From the NCBI GenBank assembly GCA_938086805.1, contig CALKDH010000100.1, positions 1 through 47,809 of the forward strand: a DNA stretch of 47,809 bases, read 5' to 3'. A model generated the notes under the pieces. That model saw only the letters and a list, made by a program, of their open reading frames with translations, did not search any database and was not told the origin of the DNA. The stretch's first letter is position 1; each line of letters starts with the position of its first letter. Both the position numbers and the translations under genes were made by a program. This DNA comes from an uncultured PS1 clade bacterium. Its GTDB lineage: Bacteria > Pseudomonadota > Gammaproteobacteria > PS1 > Pseudothioglobaceae. Positions 7,668 to 16,276 of this stretch are shown one piece after another.

Positions 7668-9629
7668 CTATTCAACAGGGTCAATGTCAACAAACCATCG
7701 CACTGATGAGCTTACCTTGATAGTTTCTATATGCTGATAAAAAGTCTGAATTAATCTGCGAAGCTGTCCCCTATCTTCTGATTGTAAGTAAAGATTAAAG
7801 TAATAGTAGTCTGATTTCCGTTCAATTACTCCAGGAACTGGACCCCAAATTTCGACAGATTCAATCTCAATACTATTAATTAATTGGGCAACTTCATTCA
7901 AAAAATTCTCTGCTAAGTTTTTGTTTTTAGCATTCGCACAAATCAACGCTTGATGAGCAAAAGGTGGCAGTTTAGTATCTTTGCGCTCCAATAACAGGGT
8001 TTTAGCATATTCAATATAGCGCGAATCTTTTACGAAATTGAATATCGGATGATTAGGATAACGGGTCTGTATATTGACCTCTCCTTTATATTTCCCTCTT
8101 CCGCACCTTCCTGAAACCTGAACCAGCAGTTGAGCTAAATGTTCCGTGGCTCTATAGTCAGTTGACATGAGTCCAACATCGACATCTAAAATACCCACAA
8201 ATGCAAGGTTAGAAAAGTCATGGCCCTTAGCAAGCATTTGAGTTCCGATAATGATGCAGGGCTCACCTGAGTTGATTTTTTTCAAGTGAGTCGCAAAAGC
8301 TTTTTTCTTGCGCGTAGTATCTCTGTCAATTCTAATGACTTCGGTGCTTGGAAAGAAAGATTCTAGGTTTTCTTCCAGCCTTTCGGTTCCATAGCCCAGA
8401 ATTTTGAGCTCTTGACTGCTACAAGAAGGGCATGAAGATTCGGGAGATTTTTCTAATCCACAGTGGTGACACTTGAGTCGATTAATACTCCGGTGATATA
8501 CTAGCCTTGAGTCACAACTGGTGCACTCTGATTGCCAATCACACTCTCTACAATAGTATATTGGCGCATAACCTCTTCTGTTGATGAATAGCATGACCTG
8601 TCTGCTTTCTGAAAGGTGATGCTTTATTCTGGCAATGAGTGGCTTTGATAAGGGCTCTGAAGGTTGGCTTCTCATATCTATTAGATCAACGCTTGGCATG
8701 ATTGCTTCGCCAGGGCGAGAAGTCAGAGTTAGTCGAGCGAGTTTTTTTTCGATCACATTTTTTAGGGTTTCTAGAGAAGGTGTTGCGGTTCCGAGTATGA
8801 GTGGAACGTTGGCCAATTTAGCTCTCATAAAGCTGAGGTCCCTAGCAGAGTATCGAAAGTTTGATTGTTGTTTAAAGGAGTTGTCGTGCTCTTCATCCAC
8901 AATCACGAGTCCAAGATTAGGTATAGGTGTAAAAATAGCAGAACGAGTGCCAAGAATAACTTTTGCTTCACCATCCTTTGCCAGCAGATAAGCATCTTGC
9001 TTTTGCGTGTCATTGAGTTGGGAGTGAACTGCCACAACCTGACCCTCTATTCTCTGTTCAAAGCGTGAGATCATTTGAGGGGTTAGGCCTATTTCAGGAA
9101 CTAAAACAAGAACTTGCTTTCCTTTTTTTAAAAGTTGCTCCGTGATACTGAGGTAGACTTCGGTCTTGCCACTTCCAGTGACGCCGTGTAGCAAAAAGCC
9201 ATTAAACTCAGATGAACTCTTAAGCACTTCATTAATAGCAAAACTCTGTTCGTTAGTTGGCTGTATGTCAGTTGACGACACTTTGACTTCAGCTTCACTC
9301 GTCTTTTTGATTAGTGCTGGCTTACCATTTCTTAAGTTTTTTGGTATTGCATTGGATAGAACTTCGCCAATTGGGTGGTGATAATAGTTAGCAGACCAAG
9401 ATAAGAATTCAAGAATTTCCTTTGATAATAGTGCTTCATGATCTATTACCTCTTCAACTTCTCTCAATTTTGAAAAGCTGCTTTTGTGCTTGTGAGAGAG
9501 AACAATGCCTGTCACTTTTTTTGATCCAAAAGGAACTTTTACTCTTGAACCAATGCACACTTTTTCTTTACACAAATAATCAAACGTATTGTGCAATGGA
9601 ACCGGAATTGCAACTTCAGTGATTTGCAT
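7668..9629 (-). CDS. priA: Primosomal replication protein N' (helicase)
   Basis: PriA recognises stalled forks and reloads the replisome. Visible parts are the N-terminal DNA-binding domain, Walker A HGVTGSGKTEVYL, the Walker B box VDEEHDNSFKQ, the helicase motifs GTRSAIF and GTATPSLET, and a zinc-binding region with eight Cys (CRECDWQSECTSC, CHHC, CPSC). Then come GTQMLAKGHDF and the motif VI-like QVSGRCGRG. I use the ATG at 9627-9629 (653 aa); a TTG one codon upstream is also possible. It is shorter than the roughly 730-aa E. coli protein, mainly at the N-terminus. Confidence 0.96.
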   Translation of the reverse strand: MQITEVAIPVPLHNTFDYLCKEKVCIGSRVKVPFGSKKVTGIVLSHKHKSSFSKLREVEEVIDHEALLSKEILEFLSWSANYYHHPIGEVLSNAIPKNLRNGKPALIKKTSEAEVKVSSTDIQPTNEQSFAINEVLKSSSEFNGFLLHGVTGSGKTEVYLSITEQLLKKGKQVLVLVPEIGLTPQMISRFEQRIEGQVVAVHSQLNDTQKQDAYLLAKDGEAKVILGTRSAIFTPIPNLGLVIVDEEHDNSFKQQSNFRYSARDLSFMRAKLANVPLILGTATPSLETLKNVIEKKLARLTLTSRPGEAIMPSVDLIDMRSQPSEPLSKPLIARIKHHLSESRQVMLFINRRGYAPIYYCRECDWQSECTSCDSRLVYHRSINRLKCHHCGLEKSPESSCPSCSSQELKILGYGTERLEENLESFFPSTEVIRIDRDTTRKKKAFATHLKKINSGEPCIIIGTQMLAKGHDFSNLAFVGILDVDVGLMSTDYRATEHLAQLLVQVSGRCGRGKYKGEVNIQTRYPNHPIFNFVKDSRYIEYAKTLLLERKDTKLPPFAHQALICANAKNKNLAENFLNEVAQLINSIEIESVEIWGPVPGVIERKSDYYYFNLYLQSEDRGQLRRLIQTFYQHIETIKVSSSVRWFVDIDPVE

Positions 9630-9682
9630 CAAATAAAAAAGTTTTAGGGATAAAATAACTATTTTAGCAATATTAACTTGCC

Positions 9683-10123
9683 ATGGTAGTTATTCAAAAT
9701 ATCATAAATGATTTAAATGTTGACGAAGATAATCTTATCAAGGTATGTCAAGAATTTTTAAATGAGAATGCTTTAGAGGAATCAGAATTATTGATACGAC
9801 TTGTTTCTCCAGTTGAGATTCAAGTCCTTAATAAAGAGTACAGGAATAAAAATCAGGTTACCAATGTACTCTCTTTTCAGAGCGATATTCCAGATGAGGT
9901 CGAAGAGTCAATACTTGGTGATGTTGTTATTTGTGTCGACGTAGTGAGGGAGGAGGCACTATTTGGCAACAAAAAATTTGGAGATCACCTCACTCATATG
10001 GCAGTTCATGGCATTCTCCATTTGATTGGACATGATCATGAAGATATCACGTCAGCAAATAAAATGGAGTCAATAGAGATTGATTTTTTAGGCAAGCTTG
10101 GCATCAGCAACCCATACCTCTAG
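9683..10123 (+). CDS. ybeY: Endoribonuclease / rRNA maturation factor YbeY
   Basis: YbeY is a zinc-dependent endoribonuclease for 16S rRNA 3'-end maturation and ribosome quality control. The 146-aa protein carries the metal motif HGILHLIGHDH with its three His residues, preceded by the substrate-groove segment TNVLSFQSDIP. The usual neighbours (phoH-like gene, corC, miaB) are absent, so the gene has been separated from its common context. It converges on the LysR-type regulator gene with a 7-bp gap. Confidence 0.96.
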   Translation: MVVIQNIINDLNVDEDNLIKVCQEFLNENALEESELLIRLVSPVEIQVLNKEYRNKNQVTNVLSFQSDIPDEVEESILGDVVICVDVVREEALFGNKKFGDHLTHMAVHGILHLIGHDHEDITSANKMESIEIDFLGKLGISNPYL

Positions 10124-10130
10124 AGCTATC

Positions 10131-10988
10131 TTAGCTAGTCTTTAAAAGCGTTGCCAGTTTTATTATGCTTTCTTCTTGTGGGTTGTTTTTTCTGTAAATG
10201 ACGCCAATATCTCTTTTAGCCTTAGTGGATTTTAGGTCTATATTTATATTTGGATAGTGACTCAGTACTCCAAAATCAATTGCCATTCTTGGTAAGAAGC
10301 TCACTCCAATATTCGTATCCACCATTGCAACAAGTGTAGAAATGCTTGTGCAAGAAAAGTTGGATATGTGTTTGCTGGAAATTTCATTGTTTTGTAAAAT
10401 GTGGGAACGAAGACAATGACCTTGTTCAAGCATTAATAAGGAGCCGTTATCAATTTCTTTTGATTTGCGATTTTTGTGTTGAATAAAATAGATTGGGTCA
10501 GCAAAGACTTGATAACTCTCAATATAATCTGGCAATTCATAGGGGAAAGCAAAGATTGCAAAATCGATATGAGCTTGATCAAGATTTTTAAGTAAGTTTT
10601 CACTAGTATCCTCTTTAAATGAAACTTTAAGTTTTGGATACGATTGAGTGATATTCGATAGAAAGTTTGGGAGAATATATGTAGAGATTGTTGGAATAAC
10701 ACCGATAGTAATTTCAGACTCAAAAAAATCAAGTTTTGAAGTACTAACTAATACATTCATCTCTGCCAAAACTGACTCCGCTTGCTGAGTAATACGATTT
10801 CCAGCTGATGTAAAGCGAACATTTTTGTTATCCCGCTCAACTAATTTGACTTGAAGATCGTTTTCGAGTTTTGAAATCCCGGCACTGAAAGTTGAAGCAC
10901 TGACAAAGCACTCCTTTGCCGCGTTAGAGAAGTGATTCGTTTTTTTTAGTGCAACGAGGTACTGTAAATTTTTAATTGAAGGTGTCAT
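10131..10988 (-). CDS. OxyR-like LysR-family transcriptional regulator
   Basis: This 285-aa LysR-type regulator has an N-terminal winged helix-turn-helix (residues 5-64, LQYLVALKKTNHFSNAAKE) and a substrate-binding-like domain. It resembles OxyR best: LEQGHCLRSHIL matches the OxyR segment holding the peroxidatic Cys (here Cys192). The partner Cys nine residues later is Asn201; the only other Cys residues are 27 and 213. It is divergent from the rubrerythrin operon, and an 11-bp inverted repeat begins 3 bp from its start codon, so it probably controls that operon and itself. No Shine-Dalgarno sequence is visible; the repeat occupies that place. Confidence 0.85.
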   Translation of the reverse strand: MTPSIKNLQYLVALKKTNHFSNAAKECFVSASTFSAGISKLENDLQVKLVERDNKNVRFTSAGNRITQQAESVLAEMNVLVSTSKLDFFESEITIGVIPTISTYILPNFLSNITQSYPKLKVSFKEDTSENLLKNLDQAHIDFAIFAFPYELPDYIESYQVFADPIYFIQHKNRKSKEIDNGSLLMLEQGHCLRSHILQNNEISSKHISNFSCTSISTLVAMVDTNIGVSFLPRMAIDFGVLSHYPNINIDLKSTKAKRDIGVIYRKNNPQEESIIKLATLLKTS

Positions 10989-10990
10989 TT

Positions 10991-11015
10991 TTATATTCGT
11001 TTTTAACGAATATAA
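10991..11015. promoter_or_regulatory. Inverted repeat, probable LysR/OxyR-like operator
   Basis: A perfect inverted repeat has 11-bp arms TTATATTCGTT and AACGAATATAA around a 3-bp TTT spacer. It sits between the divergent regulator and rubrerythrin genes, 2 bp from the regulator start codon and 17 bp upstream of the rubrerythrin -35 box. That position suits activation of rubrerythrin and self-repression. The binding partner is inferred. Confidence 0.65.
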
Positions 11016-11032
11016 TATACAGTATTATTCAA

Positions 11033-11061
11033 TTTAACTTTATATAAATGAATGGTATGAT
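11033..11061 (+). promoter_or_regulatory. Sigma-70 promoter of the rubrerythrin operon
   Basis: TTTAAC at 11033-11038 and TATGAT at 11056-11061 are 17 bp apart, and TGG precedes the -10 box (extended -10). A CGGAG ribosome-binding site at 11081-11085 precedes the ATG at 11092. Confidence 0.6.
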
Positions 11062-11091
11062 GTTGGCTCATTTAAACAATCGGAGATAAAA

Positions 11092-11511
11092 ATGAATTTA
11101 AGTGGAAGTAAGACTGAACAATCATTAAAGGATGCATTTGCTGGAGAATCTCAAGCAAATAGACGCTATTTATATTTTGCAAATCAATGTGACGTTTTGG
11201 GAGAGCCAGATATGGCAGCTCTTTTCAGATCGACTGCTGAAGGTGAGACGGGTCATGCTCATGGCCATATGGAGCACCTAATTGAAGGTGGAGTGGGCGA
11301 TCCAGGTACTGATATGCCAGCCAAGGAAGTCAAAGACATGCTTGCAAGTGCGGTTCATGGTGAAACTCATGAGTACACTGACATGTACCCAGGCATGGCT
11401 AAAACTGCTAGAGAAGAAGGATTTGATGAAATTGCGGACTGGTTTGAAACCTTAGCGAAAGCAGAGCGTTCTCATGCAAACCGTTATCAAAAAGCATTAG
11501 ATAGTATGTAA
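11092..11511 (+). CDS. Rubrerythrin-family diiron protein without rubredoxin domain
   Basis: Rubrerythrins are diiron peroxidases that remove hydrogen peroxide. This 139-aa protein is a bare four-helix ferritin-like domain with the full ligand set: Glu19 ([10 protein letters not shown]), Glu52 and His55 (GETGHAHGH), Glu91 and Glu94 ([11 protein letters not shown]), and Glu125 and His128 (AERSHANRY). The C-terminal rubredoxin domain with CxxC pairs is missing, so electrons must come from another protein. The next gene encodes an iron-sulfur protein that may be that donor. It has a strong promoter and is divergent from an OxyR-like gene. Confidence 0.93.
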   Translation: MNLSGSKTEQSLKDAFAGESQANRRYLYFANQCDVLGEPDMAALFRSTAEGETGHAHGHMEHLIEGGVGDPGTDMPAKEVKDMLASAVHGETHEYTDMYPGMAKTAREEGFDEIADWFETLAKAERSHANRYQKALDSM

Positions 11512-11517
11512 AGTCAC

Positions 11518-11546
11518 TGCTACCATAGATATAGTCTGTGGTAGCA
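11518..11546 (+). other. Intercistronic hairpin after rubrerythrin gene
   Basis: TGCTACCA and TGGTAGCA form an 8-bp stem, extended inward by five more pairs (two of them G-U) to a three-base ATA loop. No T-tract follows, so a processing or 3'-end-stabilising element seems likelier than a terminator. It could raise rubrerythrin expression above that of the two downstream genes. Confidence 0.55.
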
Positions 11547-11570
11547 ATAAACCCTTAAAACTAATTCAAT

Positions 11571-12875
11571 ATGTCTAAATTTAAAGAAGGCAATTTAGAG
11601 GCTCCAACTCGTCACCCTCTAAATTGGAAAGCTAAAGATTTTTATGATGAAGATTCTCTCAATAATGAACTCGAGAGGGTTTTTGACATTTGTCATGGCT
11701 GTAGACGATGTGTAAGTTTGTGTCAGTCTTTTCCAACACTATTTGACTTGATTGATGAGTCCGAAACGTTTGAGGTGGACGGAGTCGATAAGGCTGATTA
11801 TAAAAAAGTTGTTGACCAATGCTATTTGTGTGACTTGTGCTACATAGCGAAATGCCCTTATGTGCCGCCACATGATTTCAATGTTGATTTTCCGCATCTG
11901 ATGCTTAGAGCAAAAGCAATACAGTTTAAAAAAGGCGAAACTAAGTTATCACACAAGGTGCTAACATCGCCGCAAAAGGTTGGGGCAATTGCATCTAAGC
12001 CAGTCATATCTCCTGTGGTTAACTGGTCAAATAAAAATAAAACTCTCAGAAAGATCACTCAAAAAGTACTTGGTGTTCATGAGGAGGCAGTTGTGCCAAC
12101 TTATCACACTAAAAGGTTGTCAAAGGTTTTTGTTGAAGAGAGCTCTGATAGTCAATTTAAGGTAGCGATTTTTGGAACTTGTTATGGTGAATATAATGAT
12201 CCAAAAACAGTTATTGATTTGGTCGATGTGTTGAGACACAACAATGTTGAAGTCAAGCTGATCAAAAAGACGCAGTGTTGTGGAATGCCCAAAATGGAGC
12301 TTGGAGATCTTGACTCAGTTGTCAAATATGCCAACGAAAATATTGACCCATTAATCGAGTTAGTCAATGATGGCTTCAAGCTTATCGCGCCTATACCCTC
12401 TTGCGTCTTGATGTTTAAGAATGAACTGCCAATGATTTTGCATGATAATGAGGACATTAAGGCCATCTCTGAAGCATTCTTTGATCCATTTGAGTATCTA
12501 TCCTTACTGATTGAAAGTAATCAGTTTGATGATAAATTTAAGGCAATTGATAAAGAAATTCTATATCAAGTGGCATGCCATCAAAGAGTCCAAAATATTG
12601 GGGCACACACAAAAAAAATCTTGGGATTAATTCCAGATTTAGACGTCAATATTGCTGAAAGATGTTCTGGCCATGATGGTACCTACGGAGTGAGAAAGGA
12701 AACACATACTTACTCGGTAAAAATTGGAATGCCGGTTGCAAAAAAAATTAATGATACTACCGATCTTGTTGTCAGTGACTGCGTCATGGCAGGTAACCAT
12801 GTTGCTCACATTGCTTCACAAGACATAGAGTCAATTCATCCAATTAGCTTGGTGAAGCTGGCTTATGGTTTATAA
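11571..12875 (+). CDS. HdrB/GlpC-like iron-sulfur protein
   Basis: This 434-aa protein has two ferredoxin-type [4Fe-4S] motifs near the N-terminus (Cys41, 44, 47, 51 and Cys84, 87, 90, 95). Two CCG-type regions follow: one with CCGMPKME, and a second reading RCSGHDG where the usual Cys pair is reduced to one. This is the heterodisulfide reductase/glycerol-3-phosphate dehydrogenase subunit C architecture, used for electron transfer. It lies between a rubrerythrin and a DUF3501 gene, a triad I know from many proteobacteria, but its substrate is unknown. There is no membrane segment, so it is probably cytoplasmic. Confidence 0.88.
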   Translation: MSKFKEGNLEAPTRHPLNWKAKDFYDEDSLNNELERVFDICHGCRRCVSLCQSFPTLFDLIDESETFEVDGVDKADYKKVVDQCYLCDLCYIAKCPYVPPHDFNVDFPHLMLRAKAIQFKKGETKLSHKVLTSPQKVGAIASKPVISPVVNWSNKNKTLRKITQKVLGVHEEAVVPTYHTKRLSKVFVEESSDSQFKVAIFGTCYGEYNDPKTVIDLVDVLRHNNVEVKLIKKTQCCGMPKMELGDLDSVVKYANENIDPLIELVNDGFKLIAPIPSCVLMFKNELPMILHDNEDIKAISEAFFDPFEYLSLLIESNQFDDKFKAIDKEILYQVACHQRVQNIGAHTKKILGLIPDLDVNIAERCSGHDGTYGVRKETHTYSVKIGMPVAKKINDTTDLVVSDCVMAGNHVAHIASQDIESIHPISLVKLAYGL

Positions 12876-12897
12876 ACAAAATCTGAGGAAAATAATA

Positions 12898-13476
12898 ATG
12901 CTAGAAAGACAAGACCTATTAACTCTTGAAGAGTATGCAGAAAAGCGCTCATCTATCCGTCAGGAAACAATTCAAGTTAAAAAGCTTAGAGAAGTTCACC
13001 TGGGTAGTCACATCAGAATGATATTTGAAAACAAACAAACAGTCCAATATCAAATTCAAGAAATGCTTCGAATCGAGAAAATTTTTGAATCAAGTGAGAT
13101 ACAGGAAGAGCTTGATGTATACAATGCGCTCGTACCCAATGGCTCTAATCTTAAGGCCACAATGATGATTGAATATCCGGATGTTGCTGAGAGAGTTGTA
13201 GCTTTATCAAGGCTCATCGGTGTTGAAAAAAGTATTTATTTTCAGGTAGAGGGTCACGAAAAAGTCTTTCCAATTTGTAATGAAGATCTAGAAAGAGAAA
13301 CCGATGTAAAAACTTCAGCGGTCCACTTTATGAGATTTGAATTTGACCAAAATATGATTGCTGATTTTGTTTCTGGCTCCAATGTAAAGGTTGGGTCTAC
13401 GCATTCAAACTACGATTATGAAACCTCATTAGATTCAAAATCTCAAGAGGCATTAAGCGAAGATTTTAAAAGCTAA
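12898..13476 (+). CDS. DUF3501 family protein
   Basis: This 192-aa protein matches the DUF3501 pattern: it begins MLERQDLLTLEEYAEKRSSI, has the central LGSHIRMIFENKQTVQYQIQE, and a C-terminal part rich in acidic residues. The start is the ATG at 12898, with AGGA 12 bp upstream; an upstream in-frame ATG at 12865 overlaps the previous gene and lacks family similarity. The function is unknown. Linkage to rubrerythrin and an HdrB-like protein suggests a role in the same redox process. The stop overlaps the converging tilS stop by 3 bp. Confidence 0.85.
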   Translation: MLERQDLLTLEEYAEKRSSIRQETIQVKKLREVHLGSHIRMIFENKQTVQYQIQEMLRIEKIFESSEIQEELDVYNALVPNGSNLKATMMIEYPDVAERVVALSRLIGVEKSIYFQVEGHEKVFPICNEDLERETDVKTSAVHFMRFEFDQNMIADFVSGSNVKVGSTHSNYDYETSLDSKSQEALSEDFKS

Positions 13477-14654
13477 ATATTAGTCAAAACTTCAGACATT
13501 TCGCCTATAGATTCCATGGCTTTGAGACGACCATCGACATAATACATTCGTAATTTATCTCTTTCCCAAGGTGGAATGTTTGATTCCTGAAGAACTTTTT
13601 TAAGTGAGCTCGAGTGATCTTTGCCTTTGAGTTTTACCCGCTGTCCATCTTTTCTGAAGCGAACTTCAAGATTAGATAAGTGCTGTAGTTTTTTATAATA
13701 TGGGCATTGTAATTTCACACCTTCATGCTCAGTATCAAAGAAATATAATTCACCGTTATAGCGCCTTACTTCATAACAATGCCATTTTAAAAGGACTTGT
13801 GCATCACTTTTAGCACTCATTACTGTGAGTAATTCATCAAGTACTTTATTAGAAGGCATCAAAAAACCTCTTTGATTGATATAGAATCTAAGAACATTTG
13901 TAATTCTCTCCGAGGACAGTTTAATCAAACGATTGATTTGAATTTTATTATCAACTATGAGATTAAATTTAGCTATATCTATCTCAGCCAAATCATGCAA
14001 AAGAGTTAATGCTTCAGCCTGATGAGCAGCACTTCTCGAAATATTTTTGATCATACTCTCAAAGCTTATTTTTAATTTAGGAATCAGCTCAACTCTTAAT
14101 AAGTTTCTTTTGAATTGAGTGTTGTCATTAGTGTCATCTTCTACCCATTGCAATTGATGAGATGCCGCGTATTCAAAAATTTGTTGTTTGCCGATATTTA
14201 GCAGGGGGCGATATAAATTTGCCTGACCAAAGCGTTTTAATTTTGGCATGGAGGCAAGGCCTGCAACTCCACTACCTCTAAATAACTGTAGCAGTAATGT
14301 TTCAGCCTGATCATCTTGATGATGTGCAGTGCAAAGCACTTCATTCTTTGATAAATTAGATTTTAGTGCATTATAGCGACTTATCCTAGCATTTTCCTCG
14401 ATGTTAGATGATTTTTTAATATTTATATCGATACTCTTGAAGTTTATATTGTTATTCTTACAGAGCTCAAAACAGAATTTGGACCAATCATCACAGAATT
14501 TAGAAAGGTGATGGTTAATGTGAATCGCTCTTACATTTCCAGAGTAGTTTGAGCACAGATAATGAAAGAGAACAACAGAATCAATTCCACCACTTAAGGC
14601 AATAACAATTTTTTTACCTACTAAGTAGGGGTCTTTATTCGCTAAATCTTCCAA
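13473..14654 (-). CDS. tilS: tRNA(Ile)-lysidine synthase
   Basis: TilS converts C34 of the CAU-anticodon tRNA-Ile to lysidine so that it reads AUA. The 393-aa protein has the PP-loop SGGIDS (21-26), then HINHHLS and [17 protein letters not shown], the core of the N-type ATPase domain, and a C-terminal substrate domain. The start is a TTG at 14654 that lies inside the end of accA (20-bp overlap). No ATG precedes the PP-loop, and the length upstream of the loop then matches the family. Its TAG stop interlocks with the DUF3501 TAA. Confidence 0.93.
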   Translation of the reverse strand: MEDLANKDPYLVGKKIVIALSGGIDSVVLFHYLCSNYSGNVRAIHINHHLSKFCDDWSKFCFELCKNNNINFKSIDINIKKSSNIEENARISRYNALKSNLSKNEVLCTAHHQDDQAETLLLQLFRGSGVAGLASMPKLKRFGQANLYRPLLNIGKQQIFEYAASHQLQWVEDDTNDNTQFKRNLLRVELIPKLKISFESMIKNISRSAAHQAEALTLLHDLAEIDIAKFNLIVDNKIQINRLIKLSSERITNVLRFYINQRGFLMPSNKVLDELLTVMSAKSDAQVLLKWHCYEVRRYNGELYFFDTEHEGVKLQCPYYKKLQHLSNLEVRFRKDGQRVKLKGKDHSSSLKKVLQESNIPPWERDKLRMYYVDGRLKAMESIGEMSEVLTNI

Positions 14655-15585
14655 AGCTTAATAATTTTTCATGCCTCTGTTCTAATAGCTTTTCAATGGA
14701 AAGCTCTGATAAGTTTTTAAGCTCTTTAATCAGTGCTTTTTTTAGAAATTTAGAAGCTTTTTCTGGATCTCTATGGATTCCACCTAAAGGCTCAGGAATA
14801 ACTTTTTCAATTAACTTATTTTTCTTTAAATGTTTACTTGTTAGCTTAAGAGACTCGGCAGCAATTGGCGCCTTTGAAGCATCTTTATATAGAATAGAGG
14901 CGCAGCCCTCGGGTGAAATGACAGAATATATACTATATTCAAACATCATCATAGTGTCGCATAGTCCTATAGCAAGAGCACCACCTGAGCCACCCTCACC
15001 AATGACAACCGATAGAATTGGAGTCTTAAGGGTAGACATTTCAAAAAGATTTTTTGCAATAGCCTCACTTTGCCCCCTCTCCTCAGCGCCAATTCCAGGA
15101 TAGGCACCAGGTGTATCAATAAATGTAATAACCGGCAGATTAAACTTTTCTGCCATTTTCATAAGTCTGAGTGCCTTTCGATAACCCTCAGGCCGGGTCA
15201 TACCAAAATTATGATAAATTTTCTCTTTAGTTGATCGACCTTTTTGCTGACCAATAAACATAAATGTCAGATCATCGATTTTTGCAATACCGCCAATTAA
15301 AGAGTGATCATTCGCATATGCACGATCTCCACACAACTCGGTAAACTCATCAAAAATTTTATCAATATAATCGAGTGTGTAAAGTCTTTGTGGATGTCTA
15401 GCAAGTTGAGAAATTTGCCAGTCTGATAGAGAAGAGAATATTTTTTTTGTTAGTTGCTCACTTTTAGTTTTGAGAGAATCCATCTCTTTGGCAATATCGA
15501 CATCATCTTTGATACTCTCAAGAGCATCAATTTTATCTTCTAATTCTGCGATTGGCTGTTCAAAGTCTAGATAGTTAAGATTCAT
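14635..15585 (-). CDS. accA: Acetyl-CoA carboxylase carboxyltransferase subunit alpha
   Basis: AccA is one half of the carboxyltransferase that makes malonyl-CoA for fatty acid synthesis. The 316-aa protein has the usual N-terminal [14 protein letters not shown], then [36 protein letters not shown], the oxyanion-type segment [12 protein letters not shown] and [15 protein letters not shown]. The stop lies inside tilS, so the two genes are probably translationally coupled; this accA-tilS order is common in gammaproteobacteria. Confidence 0.97.
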   Translation of the reverse strand: MNLNYLDFEQPIAELEDKIDALESIKDDVDIAKEMDSLKTKSEQLTKKIFSSLSDWQISQLARHPQRLYTLDYIDKIFDEFTELCGDRAYANDHSLIGGIAKIDDLTFMFIGQQKGRSTKEKIYHNFGMTRPEGYRKALRLMKMAEKFNLPVITFIDTPGAYPGIGAEERGQSEAIAKNLFEMSTLKTPILSVVIGEGGSGGALAIGLCDTMMMFEYSIYSVISPEGCASILYKDASKAPIAAESLKLTSKHLKKNKLIEKVIPEPLGGIHRDPEKASKFLKKALIKELKNLSELSIEKLLEQRHEKLLSFGRFSE

Positions 15586-15651
15586 TTAGTGCACTTTATA
15601 CAGTTAAAAATTTAGTAATAATTATAGCAGATGCAATGTTTATAATCTTGT

Positions 15652-16260
15652 ATGGATTTAGTTACCTTAATTTCCCTGATAGTCGCAACCTTTGTTTATG
15701 CTATTTCACCTGGCCCCGGATTATTTGCTGTGTTAGCAGTATCAACTAGGTTTGGTCCAATACCAGCGGTATGGCTTTCACTGGGGCATACTATCGGAGA
15801 CATCATATACGTTTCGCTGGCTATGCTTGCATTGAATGCCTTGGCCGAAGTTATCAATAACAGCATGCTGTATGTGAAAATCTTAGGCGCATCATATTTA
15901 ATATTTATTGGATACCAGCAATTTCGCTCCAGGGGAGTCAGTTTTGAGCAATCAACTAAAAAGAGCTCAATCTTAAAGCTTTTAATAGCAGGTTTTATTG
16001 TTGGAGTAACAAACCCAAAAACGATTATTTTTTACTTATCTTTTTTACCAATCTTTGTTGATTTAAATAATCTAACAATAACAATCGAATTCCAGGTTCT
16101 CTTAGCCATTGGCTCAACTGTATTTTTCGTTTTAAGTCTGGCAAATATTTTAGGCATTAGACTAAGAAGGCATATTGAAAACCCTGGCACTATTAAAAGA
16201 GTCAATCAGGTGACTGGAGTAACAATGATATTTGTTGGTGTTTTTGTGGGACTATACTGA
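15652..16260 (+). CDS. LysE/RhtB family amino-acid exporter (1)
   Basis: This 202-aa inner-membrane protein has about six hydrophobic segments and the LysE/RhtB N-terminal signature SPGPG, followed by GHTIGDIIYV and the conserved GVTNPKTIIFYLSFLP. Proteins of this family export amino acids or related compounds; the substrate cannot be read from sequence. A TATAAT hexamer ends only 5 bp before the ATG, so the mRNA may be leaderless. It is a paralogue of the exporter at 17216-17824, with a DMT exporter between them. Confidence 0.88.
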   Translation: MDLVTLISLIVATFVYAISPGPGLFAVLAVSTRFGPIPAVWLSLGHTIGDIIYVSLAMLALNALAEVINNSMLYVKILGASYLIFIGYQQFRSRGVSFEQSTKKSSILKLLIAGFIVGVTNPKTIIFYLSFLPIFVDLNNLTITIEFQVLLAIGSTVFFVLSLANILGIRLRRHIENPGTIKRVNQVTGVTMIFVGVFVGLY

Positions 16261-16276
16261 ATAGCTGAGGAGACTA

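Noticed and set aside
12865-12897. Upstream start for DUF3501 protein
   Set aside because: It overlaps the preceding gene and lacks a ribosome-binding site; the ATG at 12898 has AGGA upstream and begins with the family motif.
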